Shown one piece after another: positions 43,740-54,402 of a stretch of 64,000 bases of DNA (position 1 is the stretch's first letter; every line of letters begins with the position of its first letter). Source of the stretch: Reticulitermes speratus (Eukaryota; Arthropoda; Insecta; Blattodea; Rhinotermitidae); contig JAJKFL010000003.1 of the NCBI GenBank assembly GCA_021186555.1, positions 46,907,908-46,971,907 of the forward strand, written 5' to 3'. The notes under the pieces were generated by a model. The model did not search any database. It worked only from the letters and a program-made list of their open reading frames with translations, and was not told the DNA's origin. A program made the position numbers and the translations under genes.

Positions 43740-44945
43740 AATTGGACTACCAGCCGTACAGGATTTCACCACCATGTCGTATCAAGTAATTGCTCGCAGG
43801 AGATGTGAGGGATAAGAACATCTCTGATAATGAGGTCATTGGTAGAAGTGTGTCAGGCTAAGAGTGAGAATACAGGTCAAAGTTGAACTTCACATTACGC
43901 TTGGAGAATTTCGTAATATATCTGTGTTACATGTGTGTATAAATGTTGCCGATTAATGCACATTTGTTCCGTCATTGTGCAACAAGAATTCTGTTTTACG
44001 TGTCATAAATATCTTCCTTACTTTCGCGGTATTGCACTTCGTGTCACATGCCTAATGGCTGACCAAATGTAATCCTAAACAGTTCGGATTTCTGTCGGTC
44101 GCTTAGCTGAAGTTTAACCGCCATGAGCCACACAAGAGTTGCTGATAGAGGCGAGTTTGAGAGTTATTTAGAAGGCCTCTTAGCTCCCCCATTTCTACCA
44201 CCATAGAGTGCCACAAACATTTGTTCTACTTAAATTCCTTTCATACCTGAGTTCATCGGAATAATGTACAAAAATTTCGTTCTTGCCTCGTTGTTAATAT
44301 TAATTCAAAGAATTGTGCGAAAACAGTGCGCATAATGCGTGAAAATCACGCAGAGGTACTTTCTAATATTAAAGCAAGTGGTACACACAGTTAGCCCTGA
44401 AGAAAATTCTAATTTTCTTATTTGGACTGTTTTGTCAAATTCTGACAGAAATTGATCTAAGACACTTCTCTTTTGTACTATTATTATCCTACATAAATAT
44501 AATGCACTTTAATTCACATCCAAAACTATTTTATATAAGGGGCTACATGAATAATTTGAACGTTTTGATATACTGTGAGAAGAAATAATTTTACAGCATC
44601 CATAAAGTATGCGAGATTTATTTGCTTCAATTCATTTTAGAGCCCAAATTACTTGGGACTGTCAACATAGTTTTGGGGCGGATCTCGCAAAATAAGTTTT
44701 TAAATACTATATAAACATCTTGAATTAAGGTCATAGGGTCCAAAAAACACATCGTGTTTTTCGAAAAAAAAAAACTAGCCAATTTTTTTCACATAAAAAA
44801 AACTTTTGTGTGTGACTTCCGAAGGTTTAAGAAATCTCTTTCTGTATAACCTAAATGACTGTATTTGTAATGGGGATGGACGTTGTGTATGGCGAAGTCA
44901 ACTTTTAAACATAATTTAAGTTAATTTTCTTCTTTAAATTTGCTG
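43740..44945. other. Unannotated stretch
   Basis: No gene or clear repeat recognised. A-rich low-complexity runs occur at 44760-44805. Confidence 0.4.
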
Positions 44946-44949
44946 TATC

Positions 44950-45085
44950 ATATCTCAGGCAGTTAGTCGCCGGCCTGTCACCATGGAGGCCAGTCCGGGC
45001 TGTTTTGTGTGATAACTGTGGTGGAAGATGTGTCACTTATCAGAAGGACAATTAGGCGAAGTCTGGGAACCTTCAAACAAACCAT
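44950..45085 (+). mobile_element. tRNA-derived SINE, family C
   Basis: A-box-like CAGGCAGTTAGTCGCCGGCC is identical in its core to the family C copy at 11965-12245. The B-box is decayed (CCAGTCCGGG). The body has AACTGTGGTGGAAGATGTGT. Confidence 0.6.
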
Positions 45086-45089
45086 TGCT

Positions 45090-45400
45090 CTTTCGGATGT
45101 AGGGAAGCACTGGAAATAAATGTGCTTTCGATTTGTTTTATAGTCTTCAAAGTGTCAAGAAAGCTTTGCATGTACTGAAACACGTCGTCCCGTCAGAGGT
45201 GACACCGCAGGTCACTGAAGATATTACTTGCCCACACATACAAACATAAATTTGGTCGTAAGTCCCAACAGTAACTCGACATAAAGAGATACTGTCTAAC
45301 CGTCGGTCTAAAATGACTTGGACTTCATTGTGCCTAGAAAGTAGACAGCATCCTGGATACTAGTTAGGAGTCACTCAACTGTAAAGCACGTGACATATTT
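45090..45400. other. Unannotated spacer
   Basis: Nothing recognised. Confidence 0.4.
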
Positions 45401-45404
45401 TTTA

Positions 45405-45610
45405 TGTTGTTCGTACCGTGCATATTCTTATAATTAATACATTAACCAAATTATGCACTTAATCAAATACATTCAGAAGTAAGTATAAAAATTCTACATG
45501 TTTCGGCACCGGGGTGCCATCATCAGGAAGTTATCTGAACAAAGAAATACAAAGCCAGCAGGCTTATGAAGGTATTGTGTCGCCTTCATTAATTACATCT
45601 GAATGTATTA
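45405..45610 (-). repeat. Family A repeat copy
   Basis: Shares about 140 bases with 32300-32445 (same orientation) and about 70 more with the inverted block at 32580-32650. It therefore shows the uninterrupted order that was split and inverted at 32.3 kb. It contains the hammerhead-like motif described separately. Confidence 0.75.
45492..45529 (-). ncRNA. Hammerhead-ribozyme-like motif, family A
   Basis: On the minus strand: stem I TTC, CTGATGA, extra T, stem II GGCAC-CCCG-GTGCC, GAAA, CATG, TA, stem I partner GAA. All boxes are intact and stem I pairs over three bases. Compared with 32396-32434 the stem II loop has changed (CTTG to CCCG) while the stem is kept. The same caution on the extra base applies. 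Confidence 0.55.
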
Positions 45611-45734
45611 TATTAAGAGCGTAAGTTGGTCAATGTATTGATCATGTGACATGTGTCTGGGAGGACGTCACTTCGAATGTCAGAAAGAGGACCTGCTGAC
45701 CTAATTATCCCCAGTTCGTGCCATCGGATTCCAT

Positions 45735-45805
45735 TATAGCTTCAAAATTTTGTCCAATACGGCTTCCAAACATATCCTTACCCGTTTATTATTTACTGTC
45801 TTCCA
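45735..45805 (+). mobile_element. Possible SINE family D 3' fragment
   Basis: TTTTGTCCAATACGGCTTCC then 'catatccttacccgtttattatttactgtc'. Diverged but in the expected order. Confidence 0.35.
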
Positions 45806-45809
45806 TTTA

Positions 45810-46500
45810 ATTAAATAAACTACAAGAACAAAAAGAAAAAAAAACGCACCTCACAGAGTTAATTGTTTTAAAACTTATATACATATATATACTAAATTGG
45901 TTGCTAGAAAGTAAAATGTAGAAACTAGAAAAACAAATTTTTGATATAAAAATAATGATAAGCATCCCATAATTTATTAGGATATGTAAACGTGGGGGCT
46001 TAAACAATGCAGTGGATTCCTTGTGGAGTTGAAAACACAATTATTTGGAAAGGAATTCACTTGAACCCCTTGGCTGGGTGTGTCACGTGATGAGATCTGT
46101 ACGTTGTGTAGGCGTCTATCTATTGAACATCAATGGCCGAAGGAGTAGGGTATGTGTTCAGTTCGGTGGACATAATAGTGGGACATTCCTGGAGATAGCT
46201 GTGGCAGCACTGAATGGAATTCCCATCTTACTGTGGCTATTCTTTGACAACGCGTGTGGAAATGCGTACAGGACCAAGCACCAGTAAAAGGCTTTTACGA
46301 TGCAATTCATAATTTTATATTTTAGTTACCACATTTTTAATGGTGCAGCCTGTATCGTGTTGTTGGTAATTTAGTCCCGCTTTGTTTTTGTGGTTTATTC
46401 AAAGACGCTGCCAGTGACTCAGAATATGTATAGTGACAGATCGTAACAACAGGGAAAGAGAAAATGTAAGGAAATAAATTTGACCCTATGTACGCCATGA
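45810..46500. other. Unannotated stretch
   Basis: No gene recognised. The 80-codon frame at 46045-46287 has no recognisable domain. Confidence 0.4.
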
Positions 46501-46504
46501 AGGC

Positions 46505-46745
46505 ATAGGACGAGTGGAGTTACACCTCCTCTCATTTTTAATCTCGGTACTACATGGAGGTGAGTGATCAGCTTAACGCCCTGGCCAATTTACCCGCTGT
46601 GAAAGAACCGCCAATTCAAATGGAAGGTTATGAGAAAAATAAAAGGCCTCTGCATATTTTAAGGTGTCTGAAAAGTCTGGAAAAAAGCCAAGAAAATCTC
46701 AGTACAATAGTATCTCTACCGAGATTCAAACCAGGTACCTGAATA
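46505..46745 (-). mobile_element. Diverged SINE, family F
   Basis: The plus strand aligns with the reverse complement of 10093-10390: 'gtggagttacacctcctctc', ATCTCGGTACTACATGGAGG, TTTACCCGCTGTGAAAGAAC, and the B-box complement GAGATTCAAACC at the far end. The plus-strand frame reads EVSDQLNALANLPAVKEPP, the antisense-SINE peptide style noted in family F. Confidence 0.5.
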
Positions 46746-46980
46746 ATTACACACCTATTTGCTTTCCTGCTTGCAGAGGAGAATTTAAGTTCGATCAATG
46801 GCGACGGCCAAGAGGCACGGAATATTTTTCAATCTTTTGCTTTGGGTATGGGGCTAATAACTTCATTAACACAAAATACGATATTTTGAAAGTAAACGTT
46901 CCGTGCATTTTGCTTAATATTCTGTTATAAAACCAACTTAAAGCACAAGTTACACATTTAAAAGCATGGTCTTTCACTGC

Positions 46981-47020
46981 TCCTGCATGTTTCGGGACGT
47001 CTGTGCCATCCTCAGGGAGT
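46981..47020 (-). repeat. Hammerhead-like motif in left arm (one core change)
   Basis: On the minus strand: stem I TCC, CTGAGGA, extra T, imperfect stem II GGCAC...GTCCC, GAAA, CATG, CA (expected TA), stem I partner GGA. The cleavage-site T is changed to C. Confidence 0.5.
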
Positions 47021-47337
47021 CCATTCAGCAGTTAAACTCTAGGTGCACGGTTCTTAATATATAAACGTATTTTAACATATTTAAAAAGCATTACATACAT
47101 ATCATATTGATTTTTTCAGTTGATGTAAAAATATATAAGAAATATAAAATCATAGATGAATATATTTTACATCAACTGGGAAAATCAATATTATATGTAT
47201 TTAATGCTTTTATAATGTTATAATATGTTTAACCTTATGTAATAATCACCTAGAGTTTAGCTGCTGAATGCTGTATTTATTGAGTATTCCTGATGTAATC
47301 TTTCATATAACTGCAAGTTTTAAATTTGGTGTATGAA

Positions 47338-47378
47338 CTCTCTGAGGAATGCATAGACGTACCGAGACATGTAGGATT
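47338..47378 (+). repeat. Hammerhead-like motif in right arm (GAGA variant)
   Basis: TCT, CTGAGGA, poor stem II, GAGA (expected GAAA), CATG, TA, GGA. It differs from the left-arm copy at separate sites, so the two arms have decayed independently. Confidence 0.5.
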
Positions 47379-47479
47379 AATGAAAGACCATAATTTTAAA
47401 TGTGGTTGTAACTTGTGCAGTAAGTTGGTTTTATAAACGAATACAAAATACGGTATTTCAAATTGTGACGCTGCGAATG

Positions 47480-49730
47480 TTTATATAAAAGTGGGCTGTA
47501 CAGGCTATTTGCAAGACTGATAGTCTGAAGCATTTTCTGTAAGCATACAGTTTCGAACAGATTGAAGTCTGTCATTCAGATTATTTAGAGAGCTTTAACA
47601 GTGTTTATAACTGTGGTTATACTCATATCGAATAAGACTTAGCTTTTGCGCATGTCAAGTTGCGCTTCCTTGCGCGATGCACCTACTAAACACATCGACG
47701 TCGTGCAGCGTCATTCAGTAGCAGTCGCTAGTCGAAGCGTGTAGCGTCGGTCCAGTCGTACCTCGCCGCCAAGATGTCAGAGAAATCGCTCGCGGTAACT
47801 CGTTTCCTGTAGGCCAGTACAAAGTTATAAGATCGCTTTCCAGTTCAGAAATAGAACTAAAAGTTGTTTTGTATCTGCGTTGTCGAATAAACATGACTTG
47901 TTTATACACTACACAAGTAACAAATTTTTATTGCTCTCATGCGAATGAACGGGAATAATGGAAATATTTACATTAATTAAAACAAGAAATATGTAATTTT
48001 AAGAAAAAAATATTATGTGGATGTAACAAATAGTGTTACAGTGCTACACCTTCATTATTTCTCCATATACTTTTAACACTAAACTGTGAAATAAATAGTA
48101 TGTATCTTTGGAGTAAATTTAAATATATTTACACACAATTTAAAGTGAAAATTATGTATTGCAGTAGCCACATATGCCTAAAAACCGCTAAAAATATTTC
48201 AGTGAACACATATATCCTGAATGTTACCAGTTACTACGAACATATTGTTAGCCCTTCCAAATATAGTTCATAATACTATTGGTAAAAATGTGTGACTTTC
48301 GATCTTAGAGTAAAAAGAACATTTTAATTCCAACAGTAAAAAGTGTTATTTTCCACAGCTGCGGAGGACTGTTAAAATAAATTGCAGTGATTTTTAAATA
48401 GTATAGAAAAAAATTTGTTTAATTAGAAATTTTAAGAGTTTTAATTGGTTGACGTGAAGGAGCTTGTGATGACAGGGATAGGAGACGTCAATGAAGATAT
48501 ACGTCGGAGTGGTGGGATGACGTCATACACGTCGAAAACCCTGAAGTCTTTGGGGATAAGTTCGAAGAGAGAATGAGAAAGTAAGGTATGCAATATATGA
48601 TGCAAATTTAAACATATCTCAAATTCATGTTTTTTAAAGCATGAGATGGAAAATGGAATTTTAGATGTGAACTGATTTAAGTACAAATATAAAAATATGA
48701 GGAAATAACGAAAATGATACATAATCATCTTTATTATCAATATTTGTTTGACCTAAAAGGTAGAATGAAACAGGAGGTAGCAAAATAGCCCAAAATTTAG
48801 AAGTTTATAAGAGATAGAAATATTTATGAATATATCGAACCCATAAAAAAAGAATCCTTTTTAAAAGGCTAACAGTCTCTCAGCTTAAAAATTTAGCACA
48901 TCCTTTACGAAATCTGAAATTTTATTAACATCCACCAGAACAGGACACAGCTCCCTATCCTATCCGGTTTATCAGAGAAAAATTTTAATATTTTTTCTCC
49001 CATATAGCCTAGAGCTCCCCAATTTTCTCTTCCCTTCAGATGTTCCGACTAAATTTTGTATATATTTCCCATATTTAACGTCCGTGCTTCGCACATCTCA
49101 TACTCATTGATTTCTGTGCCCTAGTGATGTTTAGTAAAGTGTGCGACTTGTAAAATAACTTAATATTTAATATTTTCAGCCTGACGTTACAATATTTGTC
49201 TTTGGCTAGCATTTTCTCCTCAGCAGCTGAACCTCAATGTATGTTTCTTCAGTAGGGTGAAAGGCTAAGCCTCATTCACAAACTCAGTAGAGTAGCGTAT
49301 TATAATTCTGTTTTTTATCTGATGTTTTATGACGATGTTGACTGGATTAAGCTGGCTCAAAATGTGTTGCACTATCGAGATCTTGTGAACGCAGTAAAAA
49401 CCCTCGAGTGCCATAAATAGAGGGTAATTTTATGGCCAGCCCTACAATTGATAGCTTCTCAGTAAATACCCTAGTTTATGAATCTGAAAAGTCTTGCCTC
49501 TATCCTTAGTTCGTCGAAAGAACAGTGTTGAAGGTAAAATATGTTTTTAACGTTCTCGTGCATTGATAAGGCAGACAAAATAGCTCTTGTGTTACTGTAC
49601 CCCATCAAGCAGTTCTTAAATGTCTGAAATGGAATTTTAAGTGCATAATTTAATGACGGTCGAAATTATTGACTCTATATGGTGTCGATGATTGATGGTT
49701 GAATTAGCATAAGTTATTGATGTAATTATA
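47480..49730. other. Unannotated stretch
   Basis: No gene or clear repeat recognised over more than 2 kb. The longest frame (99 codons antisense, 48441-48740) has no recognised domain. A short region with CpG steps lies at 47640-47800. Confidence 0.4.
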
Positions 49731-49734
49731 CTGA

Positions 49735-49900
49735 CAAGTGATAACCGAAGTACGGACAGAGAATTGTCCCAGTGCCACATTGTCAATCACGAAACCTACG
49801 TGCACTGGCCTGGGATTAAACCCGTGTCTCAGCGGTAAGAGACCGGCTACTAGCTGCTTGGTCCACGACATGGTCCTTTTCAGTTGTAGCATGATTTCTG
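49735..49900 (-). mobile_element. tRNA-derived SINE, family C
   Basis: On the minus strand: AGCAGCTAGTAGCCGGTCTC as A-box region, CACGGGTTTAATCCCAGGCC as B-box region, then 'aatgtggcactgggacaattctctg'. It is shorter than 11965-12245. Confidence 0.65.
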
Positions 49901-49904
49901 GACC

Positions 49905-50250
49905 CCTAAAGAAGCAAAAATTTCTGGAAGTTTTTTACACTTGAGCTCTTATTATTGTGATCCATTTCTGATCTCAGTTTTTCGGGCAAACGTTCTGACT
50001 ACACTAAATTCCTCAGATATAGCCATGGGATTTCGCACCATCTCCACGTTGTAAATTATAACCTGTAACTCTTATTTCGTGCACAGCTTACATGTAAGTA
50101 GGTTGCTTCTCCATATATTATTGAACACACCTAGATCCGCTGTTCCGCATTTATCGTCCCCAAACGGAGGCAGTTTGTGGATAAATTCCTCGTCGCTTAG
50201 GGCTTTTCGTTTTACGTTAAAAAAGATAGATATTTGCCTTAACAAATCAT
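49905..50250. other. Unannotated spacer
   Basis: Nothing recognised. Short frames on both strands at 50072-50414 overlap the next repeat. Confidence 0.4.
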
Positions 50251-50254
50251 GCAT

Positions 50255-50475
50255 AAGCTTAATAATACCAACAAATTCACGTGGTAAATACATATACAAC
50301 ATGTATTACAAGCCCCTACATATGCTTCTACAAACCTTTTTCATCATCAGGGGGTTCATAACAAAGGTGTACAAGAACTTCGCGTACTTTTACCAGTTGA
50401 ATATCACACATTAGAAGTTCAAAACATAAAACTTCGTAGTCATAATTTGTGCATTTGTTGGTTTTATTAAGCTTA
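50255..50475. repeat. Family A fold-back, right-arm motif lost
   Basis: CTTAATAATACCAACAAATT at 50257 is inverted relative to AATGCACAAATTAT-type sequence ending ATTTGTTGGTTTTATTAAG near 50455-50472. The left arm carries the motif at 50313-50355. The right arm has no counterpart at the mirror position. Confidence 0.6.
50313..50355 (-). repeat. Hammerhead-like motif, family A, CATATG variant
   Basis: On the minus strand: stem I CCCC, CTGATGA, extra T, a stem II that no longer pairs, GAAG (expected GAAA), palindromic CATATG, TA, stem I partner GGGG. Stem I is perfect over four bases. The palindrome differs from the CATG and CACGTG copies yet stays self-complementary. Confidence 0.5.
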
Positions 50476-50690
50476 TGACAAGATGAACGGTCTATATAAT
50501 GTAAATTTAAAAAACAACGTACATAATTTTCTAAGGAAGCATACTAAGAACCCTAATGAAATACTGTTGGACTTTCACTTCACAAGTTTGCCCAGTCACT
50601 GTATTTGTATTACTGATGATAGAAATTCGAGAGTAATTAAGCGGCTACACCGTAGAAGCTTGATATCTACACAAGGTCGTGTGAGAAGGT

Positions 50691-50882
50691 GTCACTATAT
50701 TTACAGCTAGTTTGTGACGATCGTCACTATATTTACAGCTAGTTTGTGACGATCGTCACTATATTTACAGCTAGTTTGTGACGATTGTCACTATATTTAC
50801 AACTAGTTTGCGACGATCGTCACTATATTTACAGCTAGCTTGTGAAAATCGTCACTATATTTACAGCTAGTTTGTGACGATC
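50691..50882. repeat. 32-bp minisatellite, six copies
   Basis: The unit is GTCACTATATTTACAGCTAG then TTTGTGACGATC. Unit junctions create the perfect palindrome GTGACGATCGTCAC in most copies. Copies 3-5 carry point changes; copies 1, 2 and 6 are identical. There are no unique spacers. Confidence 0.97.
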
Positions 50883-50889
50883 TTCACCC

Positions 50890-51180
50890 CGGCCATATTA
50901 TAAACACAACCTTCTATTTTTTGTACAGTATGATGAATGTGGACAAAACGTTGTATCTGTATATAGGATATATATATATGCATCTTCATTTCCTTTCATG
51001 TAAATTTCCGGAAGTCATCCTTTTACGTGCAAATAGCTACGTCGTCGATTCCATGAACTGAAGATTGTAGAATAATTTCACTCATTCTTTTATTTCAGAG
51101 ACGGAAGTTAATAGACAAGTAAATTATTTAGTCTAGACTGATTTAAAAATGTCTCTTACAAAGTGATCAAAGTGGTGATG
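50890..51180. other. Unannotated spacer
   Basis: Nothing recognised. Confidence 0.4.
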
Positions 51181-51184
51181 CTTC

Positions 51185-51375
51185 TGAGTCATATTCAGGA
51201 GCTTTTCGTTCTCAGTCTCGGCTGACATCGTATCTTTGGTGGTTTTTCTCAGTTGGTTTCCCTCGGTTGTTCCAGGCAAATACTAGGATTGTACCTTTCA
51301 TGTCCTTTCCATTTTATTATTCATCATTATGCGATATATTCGTCCATATTTACCTTGAGTTACTGACAGTATCGT
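51185..51375 (+). mobile_element. SINE family D
   Basis: CGTTCTCAGTCTCGGCTGAC at the B-box position, then 'tttctcagttggtttccctcggttgttccaggcaaatactagg' and 'gtcctttccattttattattcatcatt'. This is one of the longer family D copies. It ends near AGTATCGTTAAATAAAC, which also ends the copies near 7165 and 63945. Confidence 0.65.
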
Positions 51376-51379
51376 TAAA

Positions 51380-51955
51380 TAAACTACAAATACAGATGTA
51401 ATAGTCAGTTTTTTTTAATGTATGTCTAGACAAATGTTTTCGTTGGAAATACGTAGCAGTTGGTGTATAAAGCACTGGTACTGAAAATTAACTTACTTCC
51501 CTCTTACAGGGTTGTACTTCGAAGATGCTAAAATAATTTGACACTATAGATAAACTAATATAACTTCCGGAACTTAGAAATTCAAAATAATCTGATTTAT
51601 AAGCACATTGTTTTGTTGAACAGCGAACAAAATTACTGTACATTTAAGAAAACACTCGGGCCCAGGTCCTGAGGAAGAAAGTGTTGCTTCAGTGACGTTT
51701 TTCTGAAAATATATGCTTGAAAGTGACAAAACAAGTATGGAGTCATTCCGAGAGAGTAGGTACACCTGTAACAGAGGACACAATTTCTGTATTTCAAACT
51801 TGTGATACAGGAGGTGCCTATTGTCTCAGCCTTCAAAGTAGAAAGGTGAAAACTGAAGAGACAGGCATTAGGTTTCTCCGTAACGCTGGTATCTGTAAAT
51901 CAAATTAAATAGAATCACATCCACCTTTATAGTCACTGCAGTGGGAAGCTCAAAT
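51380..51955. other. Unannotated stretch
   Basis: GAAGAGACAGGCATTAGGTT with CTCCGTAACGCTGGTATCTG at about 51856-51896 may be a very diverged family B arm. Nothing else recognised. Confidence 0.35.
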
Positions 51956-51958
51956 CCT

Positions 51959-51984
51959 CCCCCCCCCCCCCCCCAAAAAAAAAA
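51959..51984. repeat. Poly-C run followed by poly-A
   Basis: Sixteen C then ten A. A long G/C homopolymer is unusual in this AT-rich window and is prone to assembly or sequencing error. Confidence 0.95.
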
Positions 51985-52267
51985 TCTTCTCAAAATGCTT
52001 GTTTCTGATCCTGTTTTTGCCGACCTATATACCCTTGCATATTCTTCTAAATTTTTCTCTTTTCATTCTTGTTCTTTCCTAGTTATTTATGGTCTCCTTC
52101 CGTATTTTCTTAACTTTTCCTTCTATTTTGCTTTCCTACTTCGTCTTCTTCTGTTCTTGTTCTGTCCTTTTTCCCCGATTTTCTTGGCTTTAACAACTTT
52201 GCGCTTAGTATCTCAAAGTGATAAGGTGTAACAGTAGTAACATTTACATACTTCGATACAAAACCAT

Positions 52268-52645
52268 TAAAGTGTGAGTGTGTCACTACACAGCTCTTAA
52301 CAACGTTTATCATAGTGTTATTGTGTGTACAAAGTGTGAGTGTGTCACTACACAGCTCTTAACGACGTTTATCATAGTGTTATTATGTGTACAAAGTGTA
52401 GTGTGTCACTACACAGCTCTTAACGACGTTTATCATAGTGTTATTGTGTGTACAAAGCGTGAGTGTGTCACTACACAGCTCTTAACGACGTTAATCACAG
52501 TGTTATTGTGTGTACAAAGTGTGAGTGTGTCAGTACACAGCTCTTATCGACGTTTATCACAGTGTTATTGTGTGTACAAAGCGTGAGTGTGTCACTACAC
52601 AGCTCTTAACGACGTTTATCACAGTGTTATTGTGTGTACAAAGCC
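52268..52645. repeat. 62-bp minisatellite, six copies
   Basis: The unit is ACAAAGTGTGAGTGTGTCAC, then TACACAGCTCTTAACGACGT, then TTATCATAGTGTTATTGTGT and GT. Starts lie at about 52268, 52329, 52391, 52452, 52514 and 52576, with a partial seventh. Copies differ at a few positions (GTGTG or GCGTG; TCATAG or TCACAG) in a pattern that suggests the last copies share a later duplication. Reading frames through it are artefacts. Confidence 0.97.
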
Positions 52646-52649
52646 CGAG

Positions 52650-53840
52650 ATGCTTTGCTGCTGATTTAACGGATATGATAGGGGAGTGGGGGGAAATGTG
52701 TGTCTGGTGAGACAGACGAGTGGAAATTGAAAGGTTTCTCCTAATTAATGGAATATGTAATCAAAAATAACTTTTCTTTTGGCTGTAAAAGGGACTGAAA
52801 ATAGCTAGTCAATGATTTTTTCGTATGGAGTACGTAATCTTCTTCACTTTATGTAGCCTCACGTTTGTTTCCATGCAGGACGTGTTCTGACATGCGATTG
52901 TTGACTGTAAGAGTTATTTTATAACGTAAACTTTTTTGTGCAATTTCGAGTTTTATTTTATAGGTTAGTAATAGAATGGGTCAGTTTCAAATAATTTATT
53001 TCGCGTCACAGTACCTGCCTCATGTACAGAATAATATTTACTTACTTAGAATAGGATCAATTTGTTTTATCTGTAATAATGAAATCGACATTGTGATTGG
53101 TTTATTTATTGTTTGTTTGTTTAAACACACTCTCTGTAACTCAGGCAATAGAGTGTCTAAAGTACAACGGTGAATATGAAATGATATGGCAGGAAGGTTT
53201 TGTGATCTAATTTTTAAAAATGACTTAACAAACACTCTGATGCAAAGAATTTTATTCTGACTTTGACGTATGCTTGACACATGGGTATCTGGTACACATC
53301 AGACCAAAATGTAGTCAACATTCACATTTAACCTTTTGTCGCACCGTGGTAGTAAGGCTTCTATCCTGGCATAGAAGAATATGTTTCAGGTGTCTGTAAG
53401 CAGGAGGTGGCATCTTGCTACACGTCGACGTCTGCTGCAAATCGCTTGCCAGCCAGTTGCTTTTTAAGGGGTTCCTAAGAAGTGGAAATCACTGGGCCCC
53501 ATACAGCGAACCGGACTTCAAAGTTTTATTACGGCTTTAAGGCTGTGAGTTTTTGTACCAATCTTTCTGCAGTCCAATTCTCCCACCCGGCGATTGACAG
53601 TGGCCGCCAGAAAAAAATTATACTCATTTTGTCTGCCTTTCGTAATATGCATAAAATCCACATCGCAGTTTAATAGAAAGTTGAATGGAAATACAGTATT
53701 TAAAATAGGCCTCTTATTCCGTGTCTTATAGTGACTTCAAGCAATTCAAATTAATTCATAATTTCACTGTCAGGAAGGGCTGCTCTTTGATGGGCTCTAC
53801 GAGACTCTACTCATAATCTTCTGGTATCATAATCATAATG
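52650..53840. other. Unannotated stretch
   Basis: The segment 53340-53640 is more G+C-rich and may be an old transposon, but no domain or family could be assigned. Nothing else recognised. Confidence 0.35.
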
Positions 53841-53843
53841 TCT

Positions 53844-53998
53844 TCTGGTATATGACGCAGTGTAGTCTGGTAGAATAGTGACATTTCAGAGATACTTGCT
53901 GGTTCCGTTATCATGAAACTTATCTAACCTGATTGTGGAGGAATGGAGTAGTTCTGAAACGTCGGTACCCTCTACCAGGCTTCACAGCGTCACACCCC
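53844..53998. repeat. Fold-back element, family B
   Basis: Left: TATGACGCAGTGTAGTCTGG then TAGAATAGTGACATTTCAGA. Right: TTCTGAAACGTCGGTACCCT then CTACCAGGCTTCACAGCGTC and ACACC. Outer arms are about 40 bases. The core is replaced by an unrelated 60-base centre. Confidence 0.7.
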
Positions 53999-54094
53999 TT
54001 AAGGCAGTAATATTTATAGGATCTTTCCGAAGACCTAAATTTCTCTTAATATACACATGTTTATGTTGACCTTAAAAAATTTCTATCTACTCTA

Positions 54095-54265
54095 AGACGT
54101 CCGGACCGGCTCTGGGGCTCACCAGCCTCCTATTCAACGATTAACGGGGAGCTTTCTCAGCAGTTAAGCAGCCGAGGTGCGAAGCTGACTATGAACGCTC
54201 GTATATTAACCGACGTTAAAGTGAATGGGGCTATAACTCGACTCCCCCAGGGACAATTTTGCTGT
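54095..54265 (+). mobile_element. SINE family F, 3' part
   Basis: GTCCGGACCGGCTCTGGGGC then 'tcaccagcctcctattcaacg' and CGACTCCCCC, matching the body of 10093-10390. The tRNA-related head is missing. Confidence 0.6.
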
Positions 54266-54324
54266 TAATTTTACACTCAAATTTGAAAGTTTCCGACGCT
54301 GATATGTTGTAATAAACTTTACTA

Positions 54325-54402
54325 ATTCTTTGGTCATTGTCTGTCTCCTAGTTTTATTACAAGCACAAGGTTTCGGAGACAGGATGTGTCTTCTTCCATT
54401 CT
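54325..54402 (-). repeat. Hammerhead-like or PLE-end motif, diverged
   Basis: On the minus strand: ATGGAAGAAGACACATCCTG, TCTCCGAAACCTTGTGCTTG, then TAATAAAACTAGGAGACAG. GACA...TGTC may be stem II and GAAAC is present, but the left box reads TGGAAGA. It may represent a separate family. Confidence 0.35.

Larger units (their letters stand above)
46862..47475. repeat. Large fold-back (about 600 bp) with motif in each arm
   Basis: The left arm has AAAATACGATATTTTGAAA, TTATAAAACCAACTTAAAGC, ACAAGTTACACATTTAAAAG, GGTCTTTCACTGCTCC, then the motif. The right arm is its inverted counterpart (ATGTGGTTGTAACTTGTGCA, AGTTGGTTTTATAAACGAAT, AAAATACGGTATTTCAAATT). The middle contains a further inverted pair: TTTCAGTTGATGTAAAAATA at about 47116 against ATTTTACATCAACTGGGAAA at about 47163. 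The nesting implies a full-length element built as an inverted repeat. Confidence 0.8.

Noticed and set aside
50691-50882. CRISPR-like regular repeats
   Set aside because: The units are directly adjacent with no unique spacers, in a eukaryotic context. It is a minisatellite.
52278-52586. 102-codon repetitive open frame
   Set aside because: Created by the 62-bp tandem array; the unit length is not a multiple of three and the protein has no recognisable feature.
53340-53640. Possible mariner-like or other transposon remnant
   Set aside because: Composition differs from the surroundings, but neither terminal inverted repeats nor a transposase motif (DDE/D) could be identified, so no call is made.
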